Assembly (NCBI GenBank): GCA_961205875.1
Contig: OY540816.1
Coordinates: 18,486,701-18,550,700 of the forward strand
Origin: Sialis fuliginosa
Lineage: Eukaryota > Arthropoda > Insecta > Megaloptera > Sialidae
Reading direction: 5' to 3'
DNA: 64,000 bases
Shown here in pieces: positions 11,956-23,555 of this stretch (positions are counted from its first letter, which is position 1; each line of letters begins with the position of its first letter). The translations under genes and the position numbers were made by a program. The notes beneath the pieces were generated by a model that saw only the letters and a list, made by a program, of their open reading frames with translations, searched no databases and was not told where the DNA came from.

Positions 11956-13059
11956 TTATTGATTGTAATAGAATATCTTTCACTTTATAAATTCAGTTTT
12001 GTTTGTTTTCTACAAAAAAGAAAGCACAAGAAACGAATATATTCTAGCGCGTTCGATTCCACCTTTTTAGCTCATCTAGATAACATTTATTGTATTTGAC
12101 CTTTCTTATTTAAAATTCTATTGTATTTATGTATTTTTTTTTATCCGATGCACTACTCACTAATATAATTACGAAAAACCAAAATTTGGGGGTGTTTTAT
12201 TGCATTAAAAACAGAAAACTACCCTCGTACGTATACCAAAATTTTATAAAATATTTTCATCACAATTAGTTAAAAACTAGAATTAGTTTAAAAATATCAA
12301 TTTATTAACAATAATAAAATTTATATAAAAAAAAGAAATTTATATTAGATATTTTTATCTTGTAAAACAAAACTCTCTAAAAGAAATTACTGTCTCAAAT
12401 TTACCCATCCCTGAATTGAACTTGAGAACAGTCTATTTTGCTATATATAGATACACATTTCTTGTTTAGATAATAATTAATCTAGATGGCATTGCAACGG
12501 CAGCAGGTAACTCGATATCTCATTGGTTGGGTGTTTTTTGTTATCTCATTCTAACCAATCAAGGATGCCCGTGGATGCCAAGTACGCAGTTTTTTGCAAC
12601 CACATTTCTGATCTCGTTTAGATAGTGTTTTGTTTTTTCGTTTTTCTCCATTTATGATGTGTGTTATAAAAACCAGAAGTGGTGACTGTTACCATTTTAA
12701 AATTAAAAGAAGTAGGATTTTTTGACGTGAATAGGGTCATGATGTACATATTAATCATTTTTTGCTTATTAAAATGTATTATAATAAGAAAATCTTGTTA
12801 CGTAAGGTGATTAATAATAAATTGTAGGTGTGATAAAGAGAAGTATATAACCACGTACCTGTAATCAGTTTAAATGATACGGATCTGAAAATAAAAATAG
12901 TAATTAGAATTTTATAAAAAATATAATAGTTTACACTTATTTAATTAATAATATATCTTTTTTAACAATCCAAATATCAAAGCAGATTTTTTGAAGTGAA
13001 GCCTATTTGGCGAGACTAGTGAATTAGAATGACCTTGACAGATTTTAATGATGAAACGC
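11956..13059. other. Unique sequence, no gene recognised
   Basis: Mostly AT-rich. The patch 12484-12640 (ATTGCAACGGCAGCAGG ... GGATGCCCGTGGATGCC) is more complex and contains two CTCATT/CCAAT-like words, but nothing supports a specific role. Confidence 0.35.
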
Positions 13060-13525
13060 TTTACGTTGGTTATGCGTGAGATAGAGATGAGTAAATGTAT
13101 AAGAGAAAGATGGATGAATAACACGTGCCTACAAGTCACTGTACGTCGGTTATGCGTGACATAGATGAGAAAATGTATAAGAGAAAGATGGATGAATAAC
13201 ACATGCGTACAAGTCACTTTACGTCGGTTATGCGTGAGATAGAGATGAGAAAATGTATAAGAGAAAGATGGGTGAATAACACGTGCGTACAAGTCACTTT
13301 ACGTCGGTTATGCGTGACATAGAGATGAGAAAATGTATAAGAGAAAGATGGATGAATAACACATGCGTACAAGTCACTTTACGTCGGTTATGCGTGAGAT
13401 AGAGATGAGAAAATGTATAAGAGAAAGATGGGTGAATAACACGTGCGTACAAGTCACTTTACGTCGGTTATGCGTGAGATAGAGATGAGAAAATGTATAA
13501 GAGAAAGATGGATGAATAACACGTG
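13060..13525. repeat. 80-bp tandem array, about 5.9 copies
   Basis: Units start at 13060, 13140, 13218, 13298, 13378 and 13458, each TTTACGTCGGTTATGCGTGA ... AACACGTGCGTACAAGTCAC. Units 2 and 4 share GACATAG and ACACATGCG; units 3 and 5 share GAGATAGAG, GGGTGAAT and ACACGTGCG, so the array has an alternating two-unit order. The last unit stops at ACACGTG. Minus-strand frames through the array are by-products of the 80-bp period. Confidence 0.95.
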
Positions 13526-14496
13526 TTAATGAAAACAAAAGAAGTTTCACTTCAACCATGTGCTTATGTGGGTGAGGCACACATCATTTTTTTTTAATGT
13601 TGTATATATATTTTTAAGCATGGATGACCGGTATTTTAAACGATAAATAAATCTTCGAATAACTGTAAAATAAGAGTTCCCAAATAAAATGTTGGGTATT
13701 ATAAAAAAATCTAACAAGTAAAAAAAACTATCACAACATGTATTTTAGTTTATTTTAATTTCAACAACTAAGGATTATACTTGTAAAGATAATTTGTAGA
13801 TTAGAAAATTGTATTAACCAGTTTCAAATTGACATAGTTTATTTTTATGAAATTAGTTTTATTTTTTTGCAGTGAATAATTTTTAAGAAAAAAATAATAG
13901 ATTGTCTTAAAGCAGGGTTCCATAAAAATTCAATTTATTTATAAAACTATTTTTTATTTCAATTAATAAAAAAAATTTTTTTTTATAAAAATTAGGTATA
14001 TATTTTCTAATAAACTTATAACTTGTATAAAGAAATCATTTTTAAGTCACATGAATTAAATAAATCAGTGTAATATTTTACAAAAACAAAATGTCTACCA
14101 ACAATCAATTACAATAAATCACTTCAATTACAAATTACAATAGTTTTTTGTGTCAGTAATGATGACTTCCTCCTATTTTATAACACGTATGTTTTTTCTA
14201 CCGGCAAGGAATGTTCTCAACCAAGCATTGATATCTCCAATTGCTGCTGTCTTCAACCAAGCGTGGTGTTAAAGATATAAAGATAATGAAACGTGTATAA
14301 CAGTGGTACCAAACATACATGAATATTATAACATACTGACTGATTTAAATTGTCACGCAAAGCACTACCCCTTGACAGCCCCTATCTTCCTTTACTAAAT
14401 TCTACAAAAACATAAATAAATATTAATTATGTTATTTTTTTAATGTTTTTTTTCTTCATTTAAAAAGAATAATTGTAATTTCCTATTCAAATTTTT
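13526..14496. other. AT-rich sequence, nothing recognised
   Basis: Homopolymer-rich, with no repeat partner noted and no frame of interest. The more complex part 14160-14280 is not recognised. Confidence 0.45.
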
Positions 14497-14732
14497 CACC
14501 GAGTATTAAAAAAAATTATAATATTTGCTAGGTGTCAAATCGTTAAGAATTTGTTTTGGATTTTAGAGCAGTGGTATTAAAAAATTCTATGAGGTACACA
14601 TATCACCACTGCTTTTAAATCGCTGATTTCTGTCATATAAACTATACAATTCATTAGAACTGTCACTTATATTTAATATCCGGCAAATAATTTAGCTTTT
14701 GCTCTCGAGAAAATTCTTTATAATACCGGACA
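14497..14732. mobile_element. Family H MITE, diverged copy
   Basis: The right end AAATTCTTTATAATACCGGACA is followed by TAA (14733-14735). The left end (CACCGAGTATTAAAA) is worn. The middle, TTAGAGCAGTGGTA ... CACTGCTTTTAAATCGCTG, matches the copy at 29890-29945. Confidence 0.6.
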
Positions 14733-14887
14733 TAAATCTTCTATGGATTTGTACAATCTCTTTGAATAAAATTCTAAAGAAAACTACAGTAAGAATTTCT
14801 GAGAATTTCTAAATCAGAATAGTCCAACTTTTAATAGATCGACAGCCAATATTAATTTTGTAAAACAATTTTAACGAGCTATATCTG

Positions 14888-15262
14888 CCACCCTAAAGTT
14901 CAGAATCATTTACAACAGATTCGATAATATTAAGACAAACATCATCGGTTATCTTTTCCTAGGGCGGAGCTTATATAGTTACATCATTTTAAATAAAAAC
15001 ACAAATATACGTCCATTTCATTAATTAATTTTAAATCAAATTTAACATATTTAAATACTAAAATTCGAAATATCAAATATTTATTGACACAAAATTTACA
15101 ATACTTCTTTATCTAGCAAATGAGTTTCAAAGTATCTGTCTTTGTTTGGTACATGGAGAAATTGTTTAAATATTATAATAATCAAATGGGAGGAGCCTAC
15201 TAAGTTTGTGATAAGCAAATTTGAATGAAAACTGGTCGACCACTTCTGCATGCGACTCTACA
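14888..15262 (+). repeat. Family B repeat, copy 1
   Basis: It shares, in order, CCACCCTAAAG, AGACAAACATCATCGGTTAT, AATATTTATTG, ATCAAATGGGAGGAGCCTAC and TAAGTTTGTGATAA with the inverse of 57255-57556. Its last 25 bp recur at 233-257. It is non-coding and of unknown class. Confidence 0.7.
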
Positions 15263-15324
15263 TTGTATATATTTTTGTTGTTACAGGTTTAATATAATTT
15301 TTATTCTTACTACTTATTGTAGAA

Positions 15325-15375
15325 TAGGTAGGTATAGGTACTATGTAAGTACTTACAATGTAAGTACCTACATGA
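15325..15375. repeat. Short inverted repeat (hairpin)
   Basis: GTAGGTATAGGTACTATGTA and the following TTACAATGTAAGTACCTAC can pair around TAAGTAC. It is a small hairpin of unknown role. Confidence 0.4.
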
Positions 15376-15940
15376 AATACGGCTTCAAGAGAACATAAAC
15401 TATACTTGAACTAGGTATACAAAGATTTATGTTTGTCGTTTTAAAAGAGATCAAACACAGTGTACGTACAGATAGCGTCTATTTATTTACATACCTACAG
15501 AACATATTTGTCTAAGGGTGAATTTTTTATCATTACAGAAACCTACAAAAAGGTACTTTAAACCGGACAATTTTTTTACTACGTATTTTTCAGCGCTGAA
15601 AACGAATACAGTAAGACCTCAACTTAGTGTGTTTTTTTTTTATTTCGCAGCGCTTTGAATCCCTGCGGCCATTGTGCCAACCGAGATTGTCAAATACCTC
15701 ACCCTTTCTTCATTCCCCCCTTGTCTATATGCTCAAAGTTTAGTTGGCACAACAGGGAATTTATATATTTTTTAGGGTTTTTTTTGGTGCTTTTTGTTTA
15801 CAACATTTTTCTCCGCTGCGTTCACTTGTTTTACAAAACTGATTGTTATATTTTTTGCTACAGTAAGTCCTCGACTTACATTAAAACCTTTGGAAAAATA
15901 AAAAATAACCCCGATGACTCCCAAAATCAAAAAAAATACA
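15376..15940. other. Unique sequence with two pogo/Tigger-like end motifs
   Basis: ACAGTAAGACCTCAACTTAG (about 15608) and ACAGTAAGTCCTCGACTTAC (about 15861) are in the same orientation and resemble pogo/Tigger terminal repeats. Neither has an inverted partner nearby, so they may be end fragments. A 101-codon plus-strand frame at 15655-15960 is not recognised. Confidence 0.3.
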
Positions 15941-16220
15941 TTTTGAGAGCCTCTATCTAATGAATACTTTTGTAAATCAGAGTTTTCTCTTCAATTTGAT
16001 TTTTTTGTATCTTTCTACGACTATTTTTAACCGAGTTATTCGCGATCAAAGCAAAAACTAAACATAGCATAAATATTCATAAAAAAATTCAAGGGCAGAT
16101 TTGGAAAGCTGAAAGTCATTTCTTCATAACTCGGCCAAAAATGGTTCTACAGCGATACAAAAAAAAGAAAATTGAAGAAAAAAATCTAATCTATAAGAGC
16201 CATTCATTAAAATTGGTCCA
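15941..16220. repeat. Imperfect palindromic repeat
   Basis: TCTTCAATTTGATTTTTTTG near 15989, then TTTTTAACCGAGTTA, pair with TAACTCGGCCAAAAA near 16127 and CAAAAAAAAGAAAATTGAAG near 16159. The arms are diverged, with a loop of about 90 bp. It is probably an old fold-back element. Confidence 0.5.
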
Positions 16221-17185
16221 AAAAAATTATCACGGCTCATGGAGGCTTTCAAAATTGATGTATATTTATATTATTTTTTTAACGATATCAAAAAAAAAAT
16301 ATATCAAATTTATTTTGAGCGATAAAAAATACGTTTAAAAAATATAATACGATTAAAACTTTTTGAATTGTTTTCAAATTTTCAGTGAAACGTAGTACCT
16401 TGATATATCATGTTGTAAAGTCTAAATATAGTCGAATTTTTTTAGTTTTACGGATGTATTGTAGAAGATTGATTAATGATCAGTGGAAAATAAAAACCAT
16501 AATTCCATATAACTATATAACTTAACCATAGTCAAATATTCAATACTACTTGTCGTATTTCCTTATTCCTACAACACAAGTAAATATATATTATATCTTG
16601 AATCTGACATTATAAACAGGTATCTGTAAATATCTTTATTGACATTTAATAAAGTTTGAATAGTAGATTAAAATTAGTTTTAATTTTAGCAAGTATATGT
16701 ACATGTTCTGTAAAGAACGACAAGGTTTTTTTGTTATAATTTTATATAAATGTTAAAAGCTAGTTTTATTTTATTATTAAAATAACACAAATCAAGTTTT
16801 AATGTTAAGATAAAATCAATTATGTCAGAAATAAATGATAGATAGAAAATAAATTAGACTTGTTTTTACTGTGTAATTGAAACGACCTTTTCAATAATTA
16901 TAGATATTATATACAATGACATTAAAAATTCATTTGTTACGGATATTAATAATACCATTTGAAATTTTCTAGTTAATTTATTCTAATGAGTTTTGTATCT
17001 TTCAAATACAATTTTAAATTAAAACTTTAAAATGTGTAATCGATTTAAGTATTTTGTTGAATTTTAATTCTAGTTCAGTTTTACAAAAATGATATAAATG
17101 CATATTTTATATGTTTAAAGCCAATCGGGCAGCAAAACAGCCGTAACTCGGGGTTAAACTAAATATGAACACCTTAACTATAATA
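16221..17185. other. AT-rich sequence, nothing recognised
   Basis: Low-complexity AT-rich sequence without a recognised gene or repeat. Confidence 0.5.
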
Positions 17186-17630
17186 AAATATCGAAGATAC
17201 GAGAAGTTTTGTGATAGTTTTAAAATGAGAACACGCATAACTCATGAACTACTGAATCGATATTAATTAAACTTGGTTGGTTGGTTGGATCTGGCTTGAG
17301 GACGGTACCATTTCAAAATTATTAAAATCGTGTTTAAGGGGGAGGGGTGACACCCCAAAGTATTAATTTTTTGAAAATATCTCAAGAAAGACACATGTTG
17401 CTTGAAAATTTTATAGAATATTTTTTGTAAGCATTCAATTTTCTATAAAATAGGTATTTATTTCAATTTTCTTTAAAAAATCGTCATTTGTTTTTTACAA
17501 CCGCTATTTACTTTGACATATTAAATGTCATTTGAAAAATTTAGATTTAAATTGAAATTGTCAAAATTGTTTAATAATTAACTCTGATGAATTTACCACG
17601 AGGAAGCACTTGGAAGATATTTTTTATTTA
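17186..17630 (+). repeat. Family D repeat, copy with internal deletion
   Basis: It begins AATATCGAAGATACGAGAAG, jumps over the CTGT/CCGT run present in the other copies, and continues with CGCATAACTCATGAACTACT, TTGAGGACGGTACC, GGGGGAGGGGTGACACCCC, and ends CACGAGGAAGCACTTGG. The D termini GCTTCCTCG / CGAGGAAGC are partly kept. Confidence 0.8.
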
Positions 17631-18354
17631 CGTAATATGTCCGTCCTTAAATAAAACTGTCGACGCCCATGTGTTTATGGTTTAAATTACACAGGGAATA
17701 TTTAATGTTGGTATAAAACCACATTCGTGAAATATGTAAATAAATTTTCATCACAAAATTAATATAATTTGCATACTTTAGACTTGAAGAAAAACCTCAG
17801 TTGATTTATCTTGTACATCAACACAACAAAATATTAAAGAACACACTGAAAATATAGATATACATAATACACAGTATACTGACAATTCGGAAGAAAAATG
17901 ATAAACAAAAATTAAAAATATGTTCCTAGAAATTTTAATAACAATAAAATACATGTAAATATGATAGATAAAAAATGTCATACGTTGGAACTATGAATCA
18001 TCGAAATTTAGTGATGATAAAATATTTGTTATAAAGTCAGGGGTGAATTTTCACCTAAGCAGATTAGGCAATTAGGGGTCCGGATTTTCAAAAGCGAAAA
18101 ATGGTCAGATATTAATTCGGACAGTTTTTAAAATAAAATTTTCTAAAAAATATTTTATTGGGTTCTATTTTTCTTTAGTCCGCCACTATATATATTGATG
18201 AATCTAGGCACCTCCCGCCTAAAGATGAAATTTCAAAAAAATAAAAAAGTTTTATTTTTTTTCAAGAAGAGAAGTTATGTTAGGTTACCATAATAATATA
18301 ACTTTTTAAACCTCACCCGGCGTACCCCTCTTCTATTATTTAAATCCACTAAAG
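17631..18354. other. Unique sequence with a possible worn hAT end
   Basis: The words AGGGGTGAATTTTCACC and GGCAATTAGGGGTCCGG at 18038-18085, and GAATCTAGGCACCTCCC at 18202-18218, look like the ends of a decayed hAT-type element, but no target duplication could be matched. Confidence 0.3.
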
Positions 18355-18716
18355 CAGCGGTTCTTAAACTAGGATCCGCGGACCCCCGGGGGTCCGTGAA
18401 ACATGTTTGGCATAAATTAAAGTACTTTTAAATTTCTATTTACCAGTAATTAATTAGTATCTAACGACCTCCTTTGTTTTTCTATCAGGGAGACAAGGGT
18501 TACATTTTAGTGAGTAGCAAAAGCAAAAAATGTAAGAAATGTAGAGTAAAAAAAGGTCATTGCAGTTGAAAAGAAAAAAAAATGTAAGTATGGAACAAAA
18601 AATAAGGTCTTGCAGTTTTAATTTTTTTTTCTTAAATTTACCCCTGCAGGGAGGGGTCCCTGAGAAATAATCATTCAAAAGGGGGTTCCTAGACTACATA
18701 AGTTTAAGAACCGCTG
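18355..18716. mobile_element. hAT-type MITE with 16-bp perfect TIRs
   Basis: Both ends read CAGCGGTTCTTAAACT (right end inverted). The flanks are CACTAAAG (18347-18354) and CACTAAAC (18717-18724), an 8-bp target duplication with one mismatch. Subterminal G/C runs (GACCCCCGGGGGTCC, GGGAGGGGTCCCT) are typical of this hAT group. The element is 362 bp and non-coding; a minus-strand frame through it has no similarity to a transposase. Confidence 0.9.
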
Positions 18717-19264
18717 CACTAAACTATTAGTTTGTACAAAAAATAAATAAATAAAAACAAAATACAATCACGAATTAAATGTACCTTTTTTATCCAAATG
18801 TAGAGAAAAAGGCACAAAATTTATTACATTAGAATGTTTATTTACTTTCCATAAATAAAAAAGCATAAACAACACAAAAATCATAACACCGAGCTGCGTT
18901 CAATTTAAGAAATGTCATAAAATTTATACACGTATTTTTACGTATATCGAATCCCAGAGGTGCACTTTACCGTCTGCCGCAAAAGGGGGCAGTAAAGGAG
19001 ATTGGGGGAAGGGGTAAGCATGTAGAATATAGTGTATGGTACGCGAGGTCTATACCTTTTAAATCAGAAATGTCAGAAGTAAGTTGGAGCAGATCTGTGA
19101 TAATAAATTCAGAGTCGTTGGTTCTAATAAAATATTAACCGGCCAGGTAGGCCTCTAACCGCTGAGGGTAAGCAATGGATTGTGAAACATCGCCAGGAAA
19201 ATGTCGTGGCACGTGTTTGTGTGATTTTTAAATCATTTCGAGTTAATTAAAATATTACTTGTAT
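18717..19264. other. Unique sequence with GC-raised islands
   Basis: The parts 18950-19060 and 19135-19225 are richer in GC than their surroundings and have no repeat partner here. No protein is recognised. Confidence 0.3.
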
Positions 19265-19432
19265 TGCTTCCTCGCTGATCGTTTTAGATTGAGACAAAAA
19301 AAATGTTCTCCGATTTCAAAATTTTAAATTTATCTTTCCGTTTCACGTCAAGACAAACACTTTTCGTTCCGTGTCTGTCTGTCCGTCCGTCCGTCTGTCC
19401 CCTGAATCCTTGTCACACGCATAACTCATGAA
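19265..19432 (+). repeat. Family D fragment (left part only)
   Basis: It starts GCTTCCTCG, lacks the AATATCGAAG segment, keeps TTTCACGTCAAGACAAACAC and the CTGT/CCGT run, and stops after CGCATAACTCATGAA. Confidence 0.8.
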
Positions 19433-19448
19433 GTAATAAACTTTTAGA

Positions 19449-19545
19449 AGAGCCCTGAAGATGTCCACTGCAATGTGTGCCGAAACGTTGGCCGATAACA
19501 CGACCAAACCGACGCGGCTTACACCCAGAAGCCAAGATCCATAAT
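19449..19545 (+). repeat. Retroelement tail-like motif (CCTGAAGATG ... GCCGAAACGTTGG)
   Basis: CCTGAAGATG, a short hairpin-forming CACTGCAATGTGTG, then CCGAAACGTTGG is a layout I associate with the ends of Penelope-like and other non-LTR elements of arthropods. Such ends can be linked to hammerhead-type folds, but the canonical CTGATGA core is absent here. It is a fragment only, immediately downstream of a D fragment. Confidence 0.35.
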
Positions 19546-19622
19546 TGTGGTGTATTTAAATATGTAGTAAAATTTTCTGGAAAAAGTATTTAATATAAGT
19601 ATATTAAAAATTTTCGTCCAAG

Positions 19623-19667
19623 GGGTTGATCATGGCCGTCATGGGCACCACCTTGGTTTCACCACTG
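19623..19667 (+). other. Possible micro-exon or hAT end (ambiguous)
   Basis: A 45-nt GC-rich block is preceded by TTTTCGTCCAAG and followed by GTAAGTC, a near-consensus 5' splice site. It reads 15 codons without a stop in one frame (GLIMAVMGTTLVSPL). Equally, its inverse begins CAGTGGTGAAACCAAGG, which looks like a hAT terminus. I cannot tell the two apart. Confidence 0.2.
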
Positions 19668-22147
19668 GTAAGTCTTATCTTCTTGATTTTATTGAAGTTA
19701 TTCTGACATGAATTTTCATATTACGAAAACGGTGGTTTCTTAGTCATTTAAACTAAATATATACACTTTAACCACAATAAAGCACGTGTTAAGTTGAATT
19801 ATTTCATTGTGGTTTAAGGTGTATATTTTTAGTCTAAATGAATTTTAATGTTTATTATCTAATTTTAAATTTATAAAAAAATCAATTTTCTCGATAATAT
19901 ATTTTTTAGAATCACTCACTTTCACTTCTGAATAACCGTTGTAATTATTTAACTATTACTATTAACTAGGATATGTACTGATATAAAAATAATAATAATA
20001 TAATAGTGGTGACGTTAAAATATTCACTTTAAATCTACATCGTGAGTTCCGGCCGGAATTCCGGTACACCTCCAGTTTAGATTACATATAATGCGATACA
20101 CAGATAAAAGTACCAGATATACACAAATTAAAATTATATTTAGAAAAATTGACAAAACATCTTTTCTATTATTTGGTACCCTCTTTCCAAGCAATTTTAA
20201 TGGTACAAAGCAACGTCGATTACAACAGCTGGTAATTTAGGGTAGAAGATAACGGAAGAACACAATTCATTCCACACATTTAACGCGTGTGGAAGTGGAC
20301 CGATATGTATAGTATATGCACTAGCACACACTATAAATATTTTGATGAATAATTTTGCACATTATGATATGAAAATTAATAATTTCTGTATAATAATTAA
20401 AATACAATTACATATCCGTTAGAAGTAAATTAAAATCTAATAAATGTTAATAACTTGTTAAACATGGTCGAGGTTAATGCTCTAGAGATGTAAACACAAA
20501 CCGCAAAGACGTATTTTTCTTGAAAGCAATAACAAAAGCTGGATTTAAAACGATTTCTAACATAATCAGATACAACGGTAACTAGATATAGCGTATAAAA
20601 TTACAAATTTGATTTAAATGTGACCTCCGCGAGCTGATTTCAGGCTTTGATGGATCTGCCGTCTACCAGTGGTACTTAACATGTTTATTTTTAAAACATA
20701 TGGTTTTTATTTTAATGAGTCCAGACTAACCGCTACTTTTACTGACTTTTATTTATTTATTTTTTGCGTAAAAAGTTCACATTTTGATAAATTTGTCGCT
20801 TAAATGGTAAGAAGCAATAAGAAAGAACACCTTTTTCATTATTACATATTATTTTAAAAATCACTTAACATTTAACAACTCCAAGCAATAAAGTAAAAAT
20901 TATCTATAACAATCGTATCAAACGCCCGTTACACTTATCAAAAATCATTAAAAATAGATAAATATACAATTTAGCTTCTTTTCTATGTTTACATCTGCCT
21001 ATATTAATAAAGTCACAGTATACAAAAAAAAAAAAAAAACACATAAATGGAATAAGAGTTTTTGCAGATTTACCTGACTTAGCTTAAATAGCCTTCCGAA
21101 ATTTGTAATGAGTATTTTACAAATCTAATAATAAGTGTGTAAAATTCTCCTTTTAACATAGTGAAGTTAATAAAAAAATCAGTTCCTTTTCAGGTGTTAT
21201 TTCATATCATAAATTAATATTAATATCAAAAATATCGTTTTGATTAGCATTAACTTGTAAAATCCATTCCATGGACTCGCCCATCACTAATACTGGGGAA
21301 CCCTGTACAGTGTCATATCTGGATATTTGTTTAATACCCCCAAAGAATGGCAGAGCAGTAGATTCAACAAAACAAACACAGTAGTAATGTGGGTGCATTG
21401 TCGCAATCGAGAGAAATACTACCATAATAAGATCCCAACAAAATGATGTTGAATTAATTACTCACAAATGCGAAGTCCTACTATAGATAAGAGTAAAAAT
21501 ACAAATCCCAAATACAGTCGTTACGCAACACTTTATATTCCTGTACAATCTTCATTCTTACAGAGAAGATAAATCGTAGTGGCCTGTGAATTTATACGTT
21601 GTTATTTTCCAACGCCGGCCTAGATTATGAATGTAAATGCGTTATATAAATATCAGGGCGTGCTTTGGCCGCGGCCCACTGGACGTTATGAAAAATACAC
21701 CACCCTTGCCCCAAACTAGGCGGCTATGGAAAATGTGTTCGGTGGCTGTGTTTATGGACTCGCAAAAGGTCCGAGACTGAATAGTTGCAAATCATTTCCT
21801 AATACTGGTAAGATTATAAGGGGTTATTTATTAAATGAACTTTGTGTAATAAAAATATATAGTGTCTATTTTTAGATTAAGTAGTTTATATCTTAGGAAA
21901 ATTTCGGCGTTTGCTTTTGGTTGAAACGGCCAGAAATGCTTTTAGAGAAGATTGCAAATTGTTATTTATTTTTTACTTATGTTAAAATCATTTAGGTTAA
22001 ATTGTCATGAACATAAATAAGTATATTTATAGTATCCACATTTGTCGACATTTTTTTTTCATCAGTAGCGTAACTGAAAGTTTTTTTGAAGGGAGGGGGG
22101 TATTTTTTTACCAAAAATAGAAATTTAAATATTAATACCTACACAAA
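19668..22147. other. Mostly unique sequence, no gene recognised
   Basis: AT-rich overall. The part 21640-21790 (GGGCGTGCTTTGGCCGCGGCCCAC onward) is the most GC-rich unique island of the left half. A 72-codon minus-strand frame (21207-21425) has varied composition but is not recognised. A hAT-like end motif, CAGTAGCGTAACTG, lies at 22064-22077, followed by GGGAGGGGGG. Confidence 0.35.
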
Positions 22148-22645
22148 AGTGTTAAGATAAATTGACTGGAATTTTTCGTATATTTTAAATTTTTTGACAA
22201 TTTCAATCTTTAAAACGTCAAAATGACATTTAATATGTCAAAGTAAATATCAATTTAAAAAATAAATGACGATTTTTTAAAGTAAATCTTTGTAAAGGAA
22301 TATTTTACAACAAACGATGTAGACCTATATTATAGAAAATTGAATGCTCTACAAAAAAAGATTCTATAAAACTTTCACGTAACATGTGTCGTTCTTGAGA
22401 TATCTTAAAAAAATATTTTGGAATGTCACCCCTTCCCCTTACACACGATTTTGATGATTTTGAAATGAGGCCGTCCTCAAGCCAGATCCAACCATCCCAC
22501 CAAATTTCATTAATATCGGTTCAGTGATACAGACACACAGACAGAGAGAAACTGAAACGGAAAGATTAATTTAAAATTTTGAAATTTTTTGTCTCATTTC
22601 AAAACGATCACAAAGCTTCTTGTATCTTCGATATTGCGAGGCAGC
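22148..22645 (-). repeat. Family D repeat
   Basis: In minus orientation it carries the D core: CGTCAAAATGACATTTAATA, GAATATTTTACAACAAACG, TGTGTCGTTCTTGAGATATC, GTCCTCAAGCCAGATCCAAC and the end TATCTTCGATATTGCGAGG. The CTGT/CCGT run is reduced to CAGACACACAGACAGAGAG. Confidence 0.85.
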
Positions 22646-23372
22646 AATATTAACAATTAACCAAGAAAAGTGGTCTTTAAATAATTACAAACAAAAGAAG
22701 TCAAGATATTTCATTTTAAAAATACAAGTACATTGTCAATAGGTATAAGTACTGTAAAGATCATAAAACTTCGGCCTTCCAGAACCACTTAATGCTAATT
22801 TATAACCTCCCTCTTCTACATTATCTCAATTAAATCCCAATTATTCGACAAAAAAGCATAAATTTTCGAATAACACAATCGCAATAAAAATCAGTGCATA
22901 AAAAACTTTTTAAGCGGCAAAAGTTACACCGCCGAATTAGGTTACAGAAAAGTCACATCGCATTTCAACCCCCCTTAACCCATCCATTTGCTACACCCTC
23001 CGATATCAAGAAGATATGGGTTCCCGTTTTGTTATTGCTGTGGAGACTAGGAGAGATAAATTGTGCAGTAAAATTTATGGGAAGATATTTTCCGCCGGTC
23101 TGTATTACAAAATATGCAAATACAGAAATACAATGTATTTCTGGAAGTGAGACAGAGAAATATCGGGGTGTCTTGGAACAAAATGAGACGGGAATACGCT
23201 CGTTCTTTTTATTGTCCTAGTTTTAGTTCGGATGTTGTTATTTTTATGATTTTATGATCGGAGACACCAAATATCGTGATTGGGGATAAAGGATTTTACA
23301 GATATCGATGCAAATTCAGTTGGTTTTAGTCCAAGAATGAATGATATATATAATTAACAAACTTTTGATTTA
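22646..23372. other. Unique sequence with a GC-raised open stretch
   Basis: A 108-codon plus-strand frame covers 22894-23220, in a block with higher GC than its neighbours. The translation (starts MHKKLFKRQKLHRRIR) has a basic start and a hydrophobic VPVLLLLWRLG segment but matches no family I know. It is kept as an uncertain candidate, not a gene call. Confidence 0.25.
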
Positions 23373-23535
23373 TCTTACAAGGGAACCTTTTCAAGTGGTT
23401 AAATTGTATTGAGTTCAAATGTTGTATGTAGTTAGAGGGGGTCGGGGGTAGTAAGAAAAAAATTATTTTAGCTGCGGTAAAATGGTTTAAGGGAGTGAAA
23501 TACTTCTATGAATAATTATATATTTCAAGTAACAT
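23373..23535 (+). repeat. Family E single arm (tandem duplicate)
   Basis: It starts ACAAGGGAACCTTTTCAAG and stops at ATATATTTCAAGTAACA. The sequence before it (CTTTTGATTTATCT) recurs before the next copy (TTTTTGATTTATCT at 23541), so 23360-23535 and the start of the following element form a ~180-bp direct duplication. Confidence 0.75.
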
Positions 23536-23555
23536 AAATTTTTGATTTATCTATC

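Noticed and set aside
12040-12070. Possible tRNA B box (GTTCGATTCC)
   Set aside because: No A box at the right distance and no cloverleaf could be drawn.
12945-13580. 115- and 68-codon minus-strand frames with repeated HVLFIHLSLIHFLI segments
   Set aside because: They are a read-through of the 80-bp tandem array and its flanks; the amino-acid repeat is only the DNA repeat.
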